Origin: Chelativorans sp. AA-79
GTDB taxonomy: Bacteria; Pseudomonadota; Alphaproteobacteria; Rhizobiales; Rhizobiaceae
DNA: 64,000 nt
Direction of reading: 5' to 3'
Assembly: GCF_029457495.1 (NCBI RefSeq)
Contig: NZ_CP120361.1
Span: 124,001-188,000 of the forward strand
Below, piece by piece: positions 38,247 to 47,499 of the stretch. The notes under the pieces were generated by a model. That model did no database searches. It had not been told where the DNA came from and saw only the letters and a program-made list of their open reading frames with translations. Numbering within the stretch: the stretch's first letter is position 1; each line of letters opens with the position of its first letter. The translations under genes and the position numbers were made by a program.

Positions 38247-39440
38247 ATGCGCGCTCTCGTCTGGCATGGAAAAAAAGACGTTCGCGTCGACACCGTCGAC
38301 GATCCGCAGATCGTCAATTCGCGCGACGCGATCATCAAAGTGACCTCTACGGCGATCTGCGGGTCGGATCTGCATCTTTACGACGGCGTGATTCCCACCA
38401 TGCGGGCAGGCGATATTCTCGGTCATGAATTCATGGGCGAGGTCGTGGAGGTCGGCAAAGGCAACACGAGGTTGAAGAAGGACGACCGGGTGGTCGTTCC
38501 CTTCGTGATCGCCTGCGGCAAATGCTTCTTCTGCGAAAAGCAGCAATATTCCGCCTGCGACAACTCCAATCCGGCGGAGAAGGCGGATATTTCCGAGATG
38601 CTCTACGGCCACCAGACGGCCGGACTTTTCGGCTATTCGCATCTCACCGGCGGCTATGCGGGAGGGCAGGCGGAATATGTCCGCGTGCCGTTTTCCGACG
38701 TCGGCCCGATCGTTGTTCCCGACGGTATGGAGGACGATCAGGTTCTCTTCCTGTCCGACATCCTGCCCACGGGCTGGATGGCGGCGGAGAACTGCGAGAT
38801 CGAGGAGGGCGATACGGTGGCTGTCTGGGGCTGCGGACCGGTCGGCCTCTTTTCCATCCAGAGTGCGCTCATCATGGGGGCAGCCCAGGTGATCGCCATC
38901 GATCACTACCCGCATCGGCTGGAACTTGCGAAGAAGCTCGGCGCCAAAGTCGTCAATTACAGGAATGCCCGCGTCTACGAAGCGCTGATGGAGATGACGG
39001 GGGGCATCGGCCCTGATGCAGTCATCGATGCGGTCGGCCTCGAAAGCCATGGCTTCGCTCCCGACAACGTGTACGACTATGCCAAGCAGACGCTGAAGCT
39101 CGAGACCGACCGACCGCATGTGCTGCGCCAGGCGATCTATGCCTGCCGCAAGGGCGGTCGCGTCTCGGTGCCCGGCGTCTATGGCGGTTTCGTCGACAAG
39201 TTTCCGATCGGAGCTCTCATGGAAAAAGGGCTTACGCTCCGTTCCGGCCAGACCCACGTGCAGAGATACCTGCCCAAACTCCTGGATATGATCCGCGACG
39301 GCAAGATCGATACGACCTTCCTCATAAGCCATCGCCTCCCACTCGAGGAGGCGCCGGACGGCTACCGGAAATTCGCCTATGAGCAGAACGAGACCACGAA
39401 AGTCGTGCTGAAGCCCGGATGGGAGAAGAGCGATGGCTGA
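38247..39440 (+). CDS. Zinc-dependent alcohol dehydrogenase family protein (formaldehyde dehydrogenase-like)
   Basis: A 397-residue medium-chain dehydrogenase. Catalytic zinc site residues are seen in [13 protein letters not shown] and [12 protein letters not shown]. The structural zinc site is [15 protein letters not shown], four cysteines. The NAD(P)-binding segment is [17 protein letters not shown]. The overall pattern is that of the glutathione-independent formaldehyde dehydrogenase-like group; the substrate is unconfirmed. It begins 16 bases after the SRPBCC gene, and its end overlaps the SDR by 8 bases. Confidence 0.88.
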   Translation: MRALVWHGKKDVRVDTVDDPQIVNSRDAIIKVTSTAICGSDLHLYDGVIPTMRAGDILGHEFMGEVVEVGKGNTRLKKDDRVVVPFVIACGKCFFCEKQQYSACDNSNPAEKADISEMLYGHQTAGLFGYSHLTGGYAGGQAEYVRVPFSDVGPIVVPDGMEDDQVLFLSDILPTGWMAAENCEIEEGDTVAVWGCGPVGLFSIQSALIMGAAQVIAIDHYPHRLELAKKLGAKVVNYRNARVYEALMEMTGGIGPDAVIDAVGLESHGFAPDNVYDYAKQTLKLETDRPHVLRQAIYACRKGGRVSVPGVYGGFVDKFPIGALMEKGLTLRSGQTHVQRYLPKLLDMIRDGKIDTTFLISHRLPLEEAPDGYRKFAYEQNETTKVVLKPGWEKSDG

Positions 39441-40224
39441 CGAAGCGGGACTTGCCGTCATCACCGGCGCATCCAGCGGCATAGGCTATGAACTGGCGAG
39501 GTGCTGCGCGGAAGCCGGCTATGATCTCGTGGTGGCGGCGGACGAACCCGAAATCGCCAGAGCTGCGGAAGATTTCCGCGCCATCGGTGCCCAGGCAGAG
39601 CCCGTCCAAGCGGATCTCGCGACGGCGGAAGGCGTCGAGAAGCTCTACATGACCCTCGAAGATCGCCCGGTGGAACTGCTTCTGGCCAATGCGGGGCAAG
39701 GGCTCGGCAACGCCTTTCTCGATCAGGAGGTGGCCGATATCCGTCGCGTGGTTGATACCAATATTACAGGCACCATCCTGCTGGTCCACCGTATCGGGCG
39801 CGACATGCGCCTGCGGAACAAAGGGCGCATACTCTTCACCGGCTCGATCGCCGGCTTCATGCCCGGGAGCTTCCAAGCGGTGTACAACGCGACCAAGGCG
39901 TTTGTGGACAGCTTTTCCTGGGCGTTGCGCAATGAACTGAAGGATACCGGAATCACCGTTACATGCCTTATGCCCGGTCCGACGGATACGGAATTCTTCG
40001 AGAGGGCTGGTATGACCGACACCAAGATTGGCTCGGACCCGAGCGGAATGGATGACCCGGCCAAGGTCGCGCGAATCGGCTTCGAGGCCATGATGCGGGG
40101 TGATCCGGGTGTCGTCACTGGATTCTCCAACAAGATCCAGGCTGCGATGGCGCATCTCGTCCCTGCCGGAATGCTCGCCGAGATGCACCGCAAGATGGCG
40201 GAGCCGGGCAGCGCCAAGCGTTAA
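39433..40224 (+). CDS. SDR family NAD(P)-dependent oxidoreductase
   Basis: A 263-residue classical [18 protein letters not shown] near residue 8 (cofactor), LLANAGQG, the catalytic Ser in GSIAGFMPG, and YNATKAFV. Substrate unknown. Its ATG lies within the end of the ADH gene (8-base overlap), so translation is coupled. It is the last gene of the stress-type series before a 142-base gap that holds no gene. Confidence 0.85.
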   Translation: MADEAGLAVITGASSGIGYELARCCAEAGYDLVVAADEPEIARAAEDFRAIGAQAEPVQADLATAEGVEKLYMTLEDRPVELLLANAGQGLGNAFLDQEVADIRRVVDTNITGTILLVHRIGRDMRLRNKGRILFTGSIAGFMPGSFQAVYNATKAFVDSFSWALRNELKDTGITVTCLMPGPTDTEFFERAGMTDTKIGSDPSGMDDPAKVARIGFEAMMRGDPGVVTGFSNKIQAAMAHLVPAGMLAEMHRKMAEPGSAKR

Positions 40225-40366
40225 CCAGATCGCCCCCCGGCATCCTAACGCCCGGTGGGCGGATCGCCTTCTTTTTGCTCTTTCCCAAAATGCCCGCTCA
40301 TTGTAGCAGGTTGCAAATGGGGACGGTCGGATAGGGAATCCGTCCGCATGGAGGGGTGGCGCGTCG

Positions 40367-41008
40367 ATGTACATCGTGACCCGGGCTGCCGCGATGGCGA
40401 TCATCGTGTTCGCGCGCTTCCTCACGGCCGTGCGCGGCATCTGGCAAGGGTCGGAACCGGTCCCACGCCAGCGCATCTACTTCGCCAACCATGCCAGCCA
40501 TGGCGATTTCATCCTGATCTGGACCGTACTGCCGCCCCGGCTTCGCGGGAAAACCAGGCCGGTGGCGGGGTCGGATTACTGGTTGAAGACGCCGCTGCGG
40601 CGTTTCATCGGCTGCGGCGTCTTCGGTGCGGTGCTCATCGACCGCGATCGGGAAAGCCGCAGGGAGGATCCGATCGAGATCATGGCCAGGGCGCTTGATG
40701 CCGGCTCCTCGCTCATCGTCTTCCCCGAGGGTACACGCAACGAGACGGACGCACCCTTGCTGCCCTTCAAGAGCGGGATCTACCACCTGGCAAGAACGCG
40801 GCCGGAGGTTGAACTCGTCCCGGTCTGGATCGAGAACCTCAACCGCGTCATGCCGAAGGGCGAGTTCGTCCCGGTTCCGCTGATCTGCACCGTCACCTTC
40901 GGGGCGGCCATGCGTCTGGGTGCGGAAGAAGGCAAGGAGGCCTTTCTGGGCCGTGCCAGAGGCGCGCTGATGGCACTCTCTTCCAAGTTGACGGAGGCGA
41001 ATGGATGA
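40367..41008 (+). CDS. 1-acyl-sn-glycerol-3-phosphate acyltransferase-like protein (PlsC family)
   Basis: A 213-residue lysophospholipid acyltransferase. The catalytic HX4D box is NHASHGD near residue 44, and the second motif FPEGTRNETDAP lies near residue 121. There is an N-terminal hydrophobic segment. It transfers an acyl chain to a lysophosphatidate or similar acceptor at the membrane. Its stop overlaps the ATG of the CdsA-like gene by 4 bases (ATGA), so the two work together in phospholipid precursor synthesis. Confidence 0.88.
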   Translation: MYIVTRAAAMAIIVFARFLTAVRGIWQGSEPVPRQRIYFANHASHGDFILIWTVLPPRLRGKTRPVAGSDYWLKTPLRRFIGCGVFGAVLIDRDRESRREDPIEIMARALDAGSSLIVFPEGTRNETDAPLLPFKSGIYHLARTRPEVELVPVWIENLNRVMPKGEFVPVPLICTVTFGAAMRLGAEEGKEAFLGRARGALMALSSKLTEANG

Positions 41009-41955
41009 GCCTGATGCATGCTCATCTATTCATGCTGCTTCTGGCCGTTGCGGCGTTTCTTGTGGCCGCTTCCGTCGCTGGCTACATTCTGGAGCGCCGT
41101 CTTTCGCCTGACGGCTCCAATGCGGTGATCGAGAATCTCAACGCCCGCATCAAGGCCTGGTGGGCGATGGTGGTGCTGATGGCGATCGCTTTTATCGGTG
41201 GCCGCGCTGGTGTGATCCTCCTCTTCGCTTTCTGCTCATTCGCCGCATTGCGCGAATTCGTCACCCTCACCAACGCTCGCCGCGCCGATCATTGGGCCCT
41301 GGCGGCGGCCTTCTTCCTCGTCTTGCCGGTTCAGTACTACCTGGTCTGGGTGGACTGGTACGGGCTCTATTCAATCTTGATTCCTGTTTACGCCTTCCTT
41401 CTGATGCCGATCATCTCAGCGCTCCGCGGTGATACCGATCATTATCTCATCCGCGTTGCCGAAGTGCAGTGGGCCCTGATGATCTGCGTGTTCTGCGTCT
41501 CCCATGTGCCGGCGCTGCTCAGCTTGCAGATTCCCGGCTATGAAGGGCGCAACGTGCTGCTGGTCGCTTTTCTCGTCGTGGTGGTCCAGCTCAGCGATGT
41601 CCTGCAATATGTCTGGGGCAAGCTCCTGGGCCGGCGCAAGATCGCGCCCCTCCTATCGCCATCCAAGACAGTCGAGGGCTTTGTTGGAGGTGTGGCGAGC
41701 GCCACTGCGGTCGGGGCGGGCCTCTGGTGGATGACGCCCTTCACCATCATCCAGGCCGGCCTTCTTGCCCTTGCGATCGCGCTCATGGGCTTTTTCGGCG
41801 GGCTGGTCATGTCGGCCATCAAGCGCGATCGTGGCGTGAAGGATTGGGGACATCTCATTGCCGGTCATGGGGGATTCATCGACCGGCTGGATTCGGTGAT
41901 CTTCTCCGCTCCGATCTTCTTCCATCTCGTCCGTTACTGGTGGTCGCTGACATGA
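41005..41955 (+). CDS. cdsA: Phosphatidate cytidylyltransferase (CdsA family)
   Basis: A 316-residue polytopic membrane enzyme making CDP-diacylglycerol from phosphatidate and CTP. The C-terminal family signature is complete: SAIKRDRGVKDWGHLIAGHG, then GFIDRLDS. About eight hydrophobic segments are visible. The length is slightly above many CdsA proteins. This may be a second CdsA, as it is grouped with other lipid genes and not with the usual uppS/dxr/frr block. Confidence 0.87.
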   Translation: MSLMHAHLFMLLLAVAAFLVAASVAGYILERRLSPDGSNAVIENLNARIKAWWAMVVLMAIAFIGGRAGVILLFAFCSFAALREFVTLTNARRADHWALAAAFFLVLPVQYYLVWVDWYGLYSILIPVYAFLLMPIISALRGDTDHYLIRVAEVQWALMICVFCVSHVPALLSLQIPGYEGRNVLLVAFLVVVVQLSDVLQYVWGKLLGRRKIAPLLSPSKTVEGFVGGVASATAVGAGLWWMTPFTIIQAGLLALAIALMGFFGGLVMSAIKRDRGVKDWGHLIAGHGGFIDRLDSVIFSAPIFFHLVRYWWSLT

Positions 41956-42025
41956 GCATTTTTCCTGTCCGTGACCGTCTTCGCACCCGCTTGCAACCAT
42001 GCGCTCAGGAAGGGGAGGAACCGAC

Positions 42026-42670
42026 ATGGCGGAGGATGCCAACCGCCGGCCACTGGCGAGCCGCAACACGGGATGGGCCGCGGCGCTGACGCGCTTCCTC
42101 GCGCAGACATCCGTCACACCAAACCAGATCTCCGCCGCCAGCATGGCCATGGCCGCCCTTTCCGGTGCCGCGTTCTGGCTGGCCGGCGCGGCCGAGGGGT
42201 GGGAACGTGTCGTTTCGCTTCTGTGCGGCGCCGCCTTTTGCCAGCTTCGCCTTCTGTGCAACCTGCTGGACGGAATGGTCGCGATCGAAGCGGGCAAGAA
42301 GACGCCCGATGGCGCCTTCTGGAACGAATTCCCGGACCGGATCGCGGATATCCTGATCTTGGCCGGCGTCGGATATGGCATCGGCATACCCGCACTCGGC
42401 TGGGCCGCGGCGGCGTTCGCCGTTCTCACCGCCTATGTCCGCGAGCTGGGGCGCGCGTCGGGTGTTCAGGCCGACTTTTCCGGTCCCATGGCAAAACCTC
42501 ATCGGATGGCCGCCGTCACGGCTGGTGCGTTGCTATCCTTGCTGGAGCCGCTTTGGAGCGGTCGCAACGACATCCTGACCTTCACGCTGTGGGTGGTCGC
42601 CATTGGCGCCTTGCTCACCGCGCTGCGGCGCTCATCGCGACTTGTCGCGCAGCTGCGGACGTCATTGTGA
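42026..42670 (+). CDS. CDP-alcohol phosphatidyltransferase family protein with a variant active site
   Basis: A 214-residue membrane protein of the CDP-alcohol phosphotransferase family, which exchanges CMP for an alcohol on CDP-diacylglycerol. The motif region reads N79-xx-D82-G83-xx-A86-I87 ... G96-xxx-N100-xxx-D104. Thus the first and third Asp and the Arg of the canonical DxxDGxxAR...GxxxDxxxD are changed to Asn, Asn and Ile. About six hydrophobic helices are present. The start at 42026 is supported by GGAGG 8 bases upstream; the frame opens at 41999. It follows the CdsA-like gene and should use its product. Confidence 0.8.
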   Translation: MAEDANRRPLASRNTGWAAALTRFLAQTSVTPNQISAASMAMAALSGAAFWLAGAAEGWERVVSLLCGAAFCQLRLLCNLLDGMVAIEAGKKTPDGAFWNEFPDRIADILILAGVGYGIGIPALGWAAAAFAVLTAYVRELGRASGVQADFSGPMAKPHRMAAVTAGALLSLLEPLWSGRNDILTFTLWVVAIGALLTALRRSSRLVAQLRTSL

Positions 42671-42679
42671 TGCGCTCCG

Positions 42680-43564
42680 TCAGGCCGCGAAGCGCTCCGC
42701 CTCGGCACCGTAATAGGCGATGTAGCGCTCAGAGATCGCTTCGATCGGCAAAATCACGAAGACGTCGGTGGTAAAGAAATCCCGGTCGATCACGCAGCCA
42801 TCACCGAATTTGGCGCCAAGCCGAAGATACCCCTTGATGAGCGGAGGCATGGCGGAAAGTGCTGCCTTCGCATCGATCGCCTCGCGCGGCATCAGGTCCA
42901 TGGAGACGTAACGCTCGTCCTTGGCGCGCAAATACCACGGGCCTTCGGCCTGACAGAAGTGAGCCAGGAACGAAAGCGCCTGCGCATGGGCCGCCGGTAT
43001 GGTTCCATGGAACGAGGCGCAGCCGGTCATCACATCGATGTTCCGGCGGCGGCAATAGGCCCAGATCCCCTGCCACAAGAGCTCGATGGTGCGCTTGGAG
43101 CGGTAAGCCGGCAAAACGCAGGAGCGGCCGAGTTCCAGGAAACGGCGCCCGGCATGGCGAGCCAAAAGCGTCTTCAATTCGAACTCGGCCTCGGAATAGA
43201 AGCCGCCCGAGGCCAACGCCTGCTCCTGGGGGAGGAGCCGGTATGTGCCGACGATACGGTCCCATTCCGCTCCGACCAGCGAGGTGTCGATGACCAGAAG
43301 ATGGTCGCAGACGGCATCGAAGCGGTCGGCATCGTGCTGCTCCTGCGCCTCGACCGCGGCCTGCTTCGCGCCCATCTCCTGATAGAAAACCCGGAAGCGG
43401 ATGGATTGTGCGGCCGCGACTTCATCGGCATCACGGGCGAGCCGAACCACCAGGGGTCCTATTCGGCCCAGGACGGACTGATCCGGAAGCGCGCCGGCTT
43501 CGACAAGCGCCAGCGTTTCCGCGTTCTCGCGGCTGATGATCGGCTTCAGCGTCTGGCTTTGCAC
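42680..43564 (-). CDS. olsB: L-ornithine N(alpha)-acyltransferase OlsB
   Basis: Attaches a 3-hydroxyacyl chain from acyl carrier protein to ornithine, the first step to phosphorus-free ornithine lipids. The 294 residues match the GNAT-type OlsB fold: VRLARDADEVAAAQSIRFRVFY, LELGRSCVLPAYRSKRTIELLWQGI and YCRRRNIDVMTGCASFHG. The length is near the 296 residues I recall for the Sinorhizobium protein. The start is GTG with GGAGGAGA upstream. A near-perfect Pho box precedes it, as expected for a phosphate-starvation lipid gene. OlsA is not in the window. Confidence 0.92.
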   Translation of the reverse strand: MQSQTLKPIISRENAETLALVEAGALPDQSVLGRIGPLVVRLARDADEVAAAQSIRFRVFYQEMGAKQAAVEAQEQHDADRFDAVCDHLLVIDTSLVGAEWDRIVGTYRLLPQEQALASGGFYSEAEFELKTLLARHAGRRFLELGRSCVLPAYRSKRTIELLWQGIWAYCRRRNIDVMTGCASFHGTIPAAHAQALSFLAHFCQAEGPWYLRAKDERYVSMDLMPREAIDAKAALSAMPPLIKGYLRLGAKFGDGCVIDRDFFTTDVFVILPIEAISERYIAYYGAEAERFAA

Positions 43565-43611
43565 GGCTGATTCTCCTCCACGACGCGACGATGGGGAAAT
43601 AAGGGCAAGCT

Positions 43612-43629
43612 GCGACAGAACGATGACAG
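43612..43629 (-). promoter_or_regulatory. PhoB binding site (Pho box) of olsB
   Basis: On the minus strand: CTGTCAT-CGTT-CTGTCGC. The first half-site matches CTGTCAT in 7 of 7 bases and the second matches CTGTCAC in 6 of 7. It lies 48-65 bases upstream of the olsB GTG. Confidence 0.8.
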
Positions 43630-43666
43630 GAAACTGGCCGGCTTACAATCATCCATGTAAATGGCC

Positions 43667-45895
43667 CTATGCCGGGGTGTGTAATTCCAGGGCGGAAAGC
43701 AGGCGGGCAGGATCGAGCGGCTTGGTGACGAACCCGGTGGCCCCGTGGGCAAGGGCGGTGTGCCGGGTCTTCTCCTGTCCGTCTGCCGAGAGGACGAGGA
43801 TCGGGATCGGGGCGAGGCCCGTATCTTCCTCGTGCCGGCGAATCTGCACGATGGCATCGAGGCCGTCCATAACCGGCATATGCAGGTCCATCAGCACCAT
43901 TTCGTAGTCGCGGGCGGGATGGGTGAGCGCTTCAACGGCGGCCCGGCCGTTCGAGACCAGAACGACCGAATGTCCGGCCTTGGAAAGTGCGGCGCGCGCC
44001 AGCATGGCGTTGATTTCGTTGTCCTCGGCCACCAAAACCTTGAGGCCGCGGCTCGCCCGGGTTGCGTCGCCGCGCGCGTGGTCATCGGGAGCAGGTGCGG
44101 TATCCGTCATCTGGGTGTTGAGGAGCAGGCGCAGCAATGTGCGGTCCCGAGCCGGCCGCGCGATGAAGGCGTCGTAGCCGTTGGCGCGAAACTCGGTCAG
44201 CCGGCCGCGGTCGGTCGGCGCGATAAGCGTGAGCGCCTGGGTGGCCCGAAGGCCTTTTCGGCGCAGGCGGCCCAGGAGATCCCCCTTTTCGTTTTCGAGG
44301 GCGGCGTCGATGATGATGGCGTCGAAAGCAGTCTTTCGCCGGCGCAGGAGCGCCAGTGCGCTCTTCTCCCCTTCAAAGACCCGTGCCTTGCCGCCGTGCG
44401 CGCGCACGGCCATTGCGAGCGCCTCGCCTTCCACCACATGAGGCGTCAGGATGGCGATGTCGAAGCCCTTGAGCGCCAGCCGGGTTTCCGCCTCGGTTCC
44501 CTCCGGATCCACAAGCGGGATGAAGACGGTGAAGCCGGCGCCCTCTCCGGGGGCGCTCTCGACCGTGATCGTGCCTTCCATGGCACTGATGAGGCGCCTC
44601 GTGATGGCAAGACCGAGGCCTGCACCGCCGTGTTTTCGGGTGGAGCTGGTGTCTGCCTGCTCGAATTCCTGGAAGATTCGGGAGAGACTTTCCGGCTCGA
44701 GACCGGGGCCCGTGTCGTCCACCTTGAAGGCCAGCTTCACTGCGCCGTCCTGGACCACCATCGTGACGGTCACCAGGACACCGCCCTCTTCGGTAAACTT
44801 TATCGCGTTGCCGAGAAGATTGAGTAGGACCTGCCGAAGCCGCCCGGGATCGGCCAAGATCGTATCCGGAACTTCCGGGGCGATGTGGCAGCCGAGGCCG
44901 ATCTTCTTCGCGAAGGCCCGTACGGCCATAAGCTCCACCACGCTTTCGACCAGCTCCCGTACGGACATGCGCTGCGGTTCGATCTCGAGCCGTCCGGCTT
45001 CGATCTTGGAGTAGTCGAGCAAATCCTCGATGAGGGCCAGAAGCGCGCTGGCCGAAGTCGAGATCGCCCCGACATAGGTGCGCTGTTCGGACGAAAGCCG
45101 GGTATCGGCCAGGAGGGTCGCCATTCCGATGATGCCGTTCATCGGCGTACGGATCTCGTGACTCACCGTCGCGAGAAAGCGCGATTTGGCAAAGCTCGCC
45201 TGTTCCGCCCGTTCGCGCGCGTTCACGAGAGCGGTTTCGGCGCGCTTCCGCGCGGTGATGTCGCGGGCGATCGCCCAGTGGGAGACCGTGCCGCTTTCGC
45301 CCTCTCGCAGGGAAATTTCCGTCCAGGAGAACCAGCGCAGGCCGGCCTTGGTCTGGATCGAGACGTCGGACGAGCTCAGGAGTTCGCCCTCGATGAGGGC
45401 GGTCTCGGATGCCATACCGATATCAATGCCGAGTTGCGGTAGGGTTTGGCCTACAAGATCGCGCGCGTCGCACTCCATGAGTTCGCCCAAAACGCGGTTT
45501 GCATAGAGGATGCGGCCTTCGCCGTCCCTGTTGATCACGAGGTCCCCGAGCGTCTCCAGGAGCCCATAGAAGCGCTGCTCTGCCTCCCGCATCGCCGTAA
45601 CGCGATCGGCCAGCTCTTCCAGGTGGCTCGCCGCCTGCGCCGGCTCTGCCGCCGATGTCTTGCCGCTGCTGTCGGGCAGGGCGATGGCGGCGGCGAATGC
45701 CGAGATGGCGAGGAAGACGAGCAGGAACGTGAGCAGGGGTACAGCGCCGCTGACATGGGCGGCGACAGCCAGAAGAAACGCCGCAACGCTGAAGATGAGG
45801 AGGGAGAGCCCGCCGTAGCGGGAAAAATCGTTCGCCGGCCGCGTTTCCCCGCTCCGTAGCCACTGCATTATACGGTTTCTGCTCACCGACCCCAT
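43667..45895 (-). CDS. Hybrid sensor histidine kinase / response regulator
   Basis: A 742-residue protein. Two membrane helices lie in about residues 28-72, then a PAS domain at about 105-220. The HisKA phospho-acceptor site ATVSHEIRTPMNG has His246. The HATPase has LLGNAIKFTEEGG (N box), DDTGPGLEPE and GGAGLGLAI. A degenerate receiver-like domain follows (ILTPHVVEGEALAMAV...IIIDAALENEKG), then a complete receiver with AEDNEINAML and VLMDLHMPVMDG. The signal is unknown. It starts 67 bases after the AcuI-like gene on the same strand. Confidence 0.9.
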   Translation of the reverse strand: MGSVSRNRIMQWLRSGETRPANDFSRYGGLSLLIFSVAAFLLAVAAHVSGAVPLLTFLLVFLAISAFAAAIALPDSSGKTSAAEPAQAASHLEELADRVTAMREAEQRFYGLLETLGDLVINRDGEGRILYANRVLGELMECDARDLVGQTLPQLGIDIGMASETALIEGELLSSSDVSIQTKAGLRWFSWTEISLREGESGTVSHWAIARDITARKRAETALVNARERAEQASFAKSRFLATVSHEIRTPMNGIIGMATLLADTRLSSEQRTYVGAISTSASALLALIEDLLDYSKIEAGRLEIEPQRMSVRELVESVVELMAVRAFAKKIGLGCHIAPEVPDTILADPGRLRQVLLNLLGNAIKFTEEGGVLVTVTMVVQDGAVKLAFKVDDTGPGLEPESLSRIFQEFEQADTSSTRKHGGAGLGLAITRRLISAMEGTITVESAPGEGAGFTVFIPLVDPEGTEAETRLALKGFDIAILTPHVVEGEALAMAVRAHGGKARVFEGEKSALALLRRRKTAFDAIIIDAALENEKGDLLGRLRRKGLRATQALTLIAPTDRGRLTEFRANGYDAFIARPARDRTLLRLLLNTQMTDTAPAPDDHARGDATRASRGLKVLVAEDNEINAMLARAALSKAGHSVVLVSNGRAAVEALTHPARDYEMVLMDLHMPVMDGLDAIVQIRRHEEDTGLAPIPILVLSADGQEKTRHTALAHGATGFVTKPLDPARLLSALELHTPA

Positions 45896-45961
45896 GCCGA
45901 CACGATACTTCCGGCAGACTTATAGAGAGTTACGGCCGCTCTTCTTTCCTGCACATTTGCT

Positions 45962-46951
45962 TTACATTTGTATAACCAGCCGCCCGCGCACGCGCCCGGC
46001 AACGATGTCTGCACCGGCTGAGATGACATCATGGAACGGGATCGTCTGCGATATCGCGGAAAGCTTGGCGCGGTCGAGATCGCCGGCGATGCGCTTCCAC
46101 GCCTCCAGCCGCAGCGGTCTCGGCGCCATCACCGAATCGATCCCGAGCAGGGACACCGCCCGCAGGATGAAGGGAGCCACGGAGGCGGGCAGGTCCATAC
46201 CCTGTGCGAGGCCGCAGGCAGCGACGGCGCCGCCATAATTCGTCATGGAGAGTACATTGGCGAGCGTATGGCTTCCGACGGTATCGATCCCGCCCGCCCA
46301 GCGCTCTTTGCCGAGCGGCCGCACGGGGCCGGAAAGCTCGTCCCGCGGGATGAGCTCGTGGGCGCCGAGTTCCTTCAGATAGGTTTCTTCCCGCATCCGG
46401 CCAGTGGATGCGATCACTTCATAGCCAAGCCTTGCCAGGAGGGAGACGGCGATGGAGCCGACCCCTCCTGCAGCCCCCGTGACGACCACCGGACCGCGAT
46501 CCGGCGTAATGCCATGCCATTCGAGCGCCATCACGCAAAGCATAGCCGTGTAGCCGGCCGTACCGACCGCCATCGCCTCTTGCGGGCTCATGCCTTCGGG
46601 TAGCGGTGTCAGCCAGTCGCCGCTCACACGGGCACGCCCTGCATAGGCTCCGTAGTGCGTCTCCCCCACGCCCCAGCCATTGAGGATGACCTTGTCGCCC
46701 TCTTTCCATTCACGATGACCAGAGCGCATGACAGTGCCTGCGAGGTCGACGCCCGGTATCATCGGAAAACGCCGCACGACCGGGGCCTTGCCCGTCAAGG
46801 CGAGACCGTCCTTGTAGTTCACCGTCGTCGCTTCGACCGCGATGGTCACATCGCCCGCCATCAGTTCGTCCTCGCCCATCTCCACGAACGCGACGGACTG
46901 ACTCTTCTCCTCGTCGCACGTGATCAGCACGGCTTCGAAACGATCGCTCAT
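45962..46951 (-). CDS. Acryloyl-CoA reductase AcuI/YhdH-type oxidoreductase
   Basis: A 329-residue zinc-free medium-chain reductase. It shows [30 protein letters not shown], the NADPH-binding [17 protein letters not shown] and a GIDTVGS segment. YhdH/AcuI proteins reduce acryloyl-CoA to propionyl-CoA and detoxify acrylate. The start at 46951 ([20 protein letters not shown]) has GGAGAG upstream. It is probably independent of its neighbours: gaps of 62 and 66 bases lie on its two sides. Confidence 0.85.
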   Translation of the reverse strand: MSDRFEAVLITCDEEKSQSVAFVEMGEDELMAGDVTIAVEATTVNYKDGLALTGKAPVVRRFPMIPGVDLAGTVMRSGHREWKEGDKVILNGWGVGETHYGAYAGRARVSGDWLTPLPEGMSPQEAMAVGTAGYTAMLCVMALEWHGITPDRGPVVVTGAAGGVGSIAVSLLARLGYEVIASTGRMREETYLKELGAHELIPRDELSGPVRPLGKERWAGGIDTVGSHTLANVLSMTNYGGAVAACGLAQGMDLPASVAPFILRAVSLLGIDSVMAPRPLRLEAWKRIAGDLDRAKLSAISQTIPFHDVISAGADIVAGRVRGRLVIQM

Positions 46952-47013
46952 GGCGCGCTCTCCAGATGACACGGCCTAAAGTGCGTCGCTGGGGCTTCGC
47001 GGTCAACGCCGGT

Positions 47014-47499
47014 TCAAGAATCCCGCCGCTCGCGGCGGTAGGCGAGCACTTCTTCCAGGATCACGAGCACTGCTCCGATGGTGATGAAGGCATCGGCCAG
47101 GTTGAAGATCGCGAAGGACCAGACCGGCGTGTGGAAATAGACATAGTCCACCACATAGCCGCGGGCCGCGCGATCGATGAGATTTCCGATAGCTCCGCCG
47201 AGGATCAGGGCAAAGCCCAGCCGTGCAAGAAGCTGCGCCGAATCGGTGCGGAAGGCGAGCACGGCAATGAAGATGATGATCCCGAATACCAGGAGGCTCA
47301 GCCAGAACCCGCCGACGCCGGAGAAGAACGAGAAGGCGACGCCCGTGTTTCGGGAGTGGAGGAGGGCAAGGAACGGCAGGATTTCGACCTGCTGGTGCAG
47401 TGGAAGCCACGCTTCGACAAGTGCTTTGACGCCCTGGTCGAACAGGATCGCAACGATCACGATGAGAGCATAGGGTGCGACTCGACGAGCTTTCATCAC
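47014..47499 (-). CDS. lspA: Lipoprotein signal peptidase (signal peptidase II)
   Basis: Cleaves prolipoproteins before the lipidated Cys in the inner membrane. The 161 residues with four hydrophobic segments carry both catalytic Asp motifs: GNLIDRAARGYVVDYV and FNLADAFITIG. The ATG overlaps the upstream methyltransferase stop by four bases (ATGA). The clustering with two RNA methyltransferase genes is a tight unit. Confidence 0.95.
   Translation of the reverse strand: MMKARRVAPYALIVIVAILFDQGVKALVEAWLPLHQQVEILPFLALLHSRNTGVAFSFFSGVGGFWLSLLVFGIIIFIAVLAFRTDSAQLLARLGFALILGGAIGNLIDRAARGYVVDYVYFHTPVWSFAIFNLADAFITIGAVLVILEEVLAYRRERRDS

Noticed and set aside
36107..38338. A 743-codon minus-strand ORF
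   Set aside because: It lies antisense to the SDR and SRPBCC genes and the end of the second GH13 gene, which all have good motifs and ribosome-binding sites.
40230..40280. Terminator after the last SDR gene
   Set aside because: GC-rich imperfect pairing followed by a short T-rich stretch; the stem could not be drawn convincingly.
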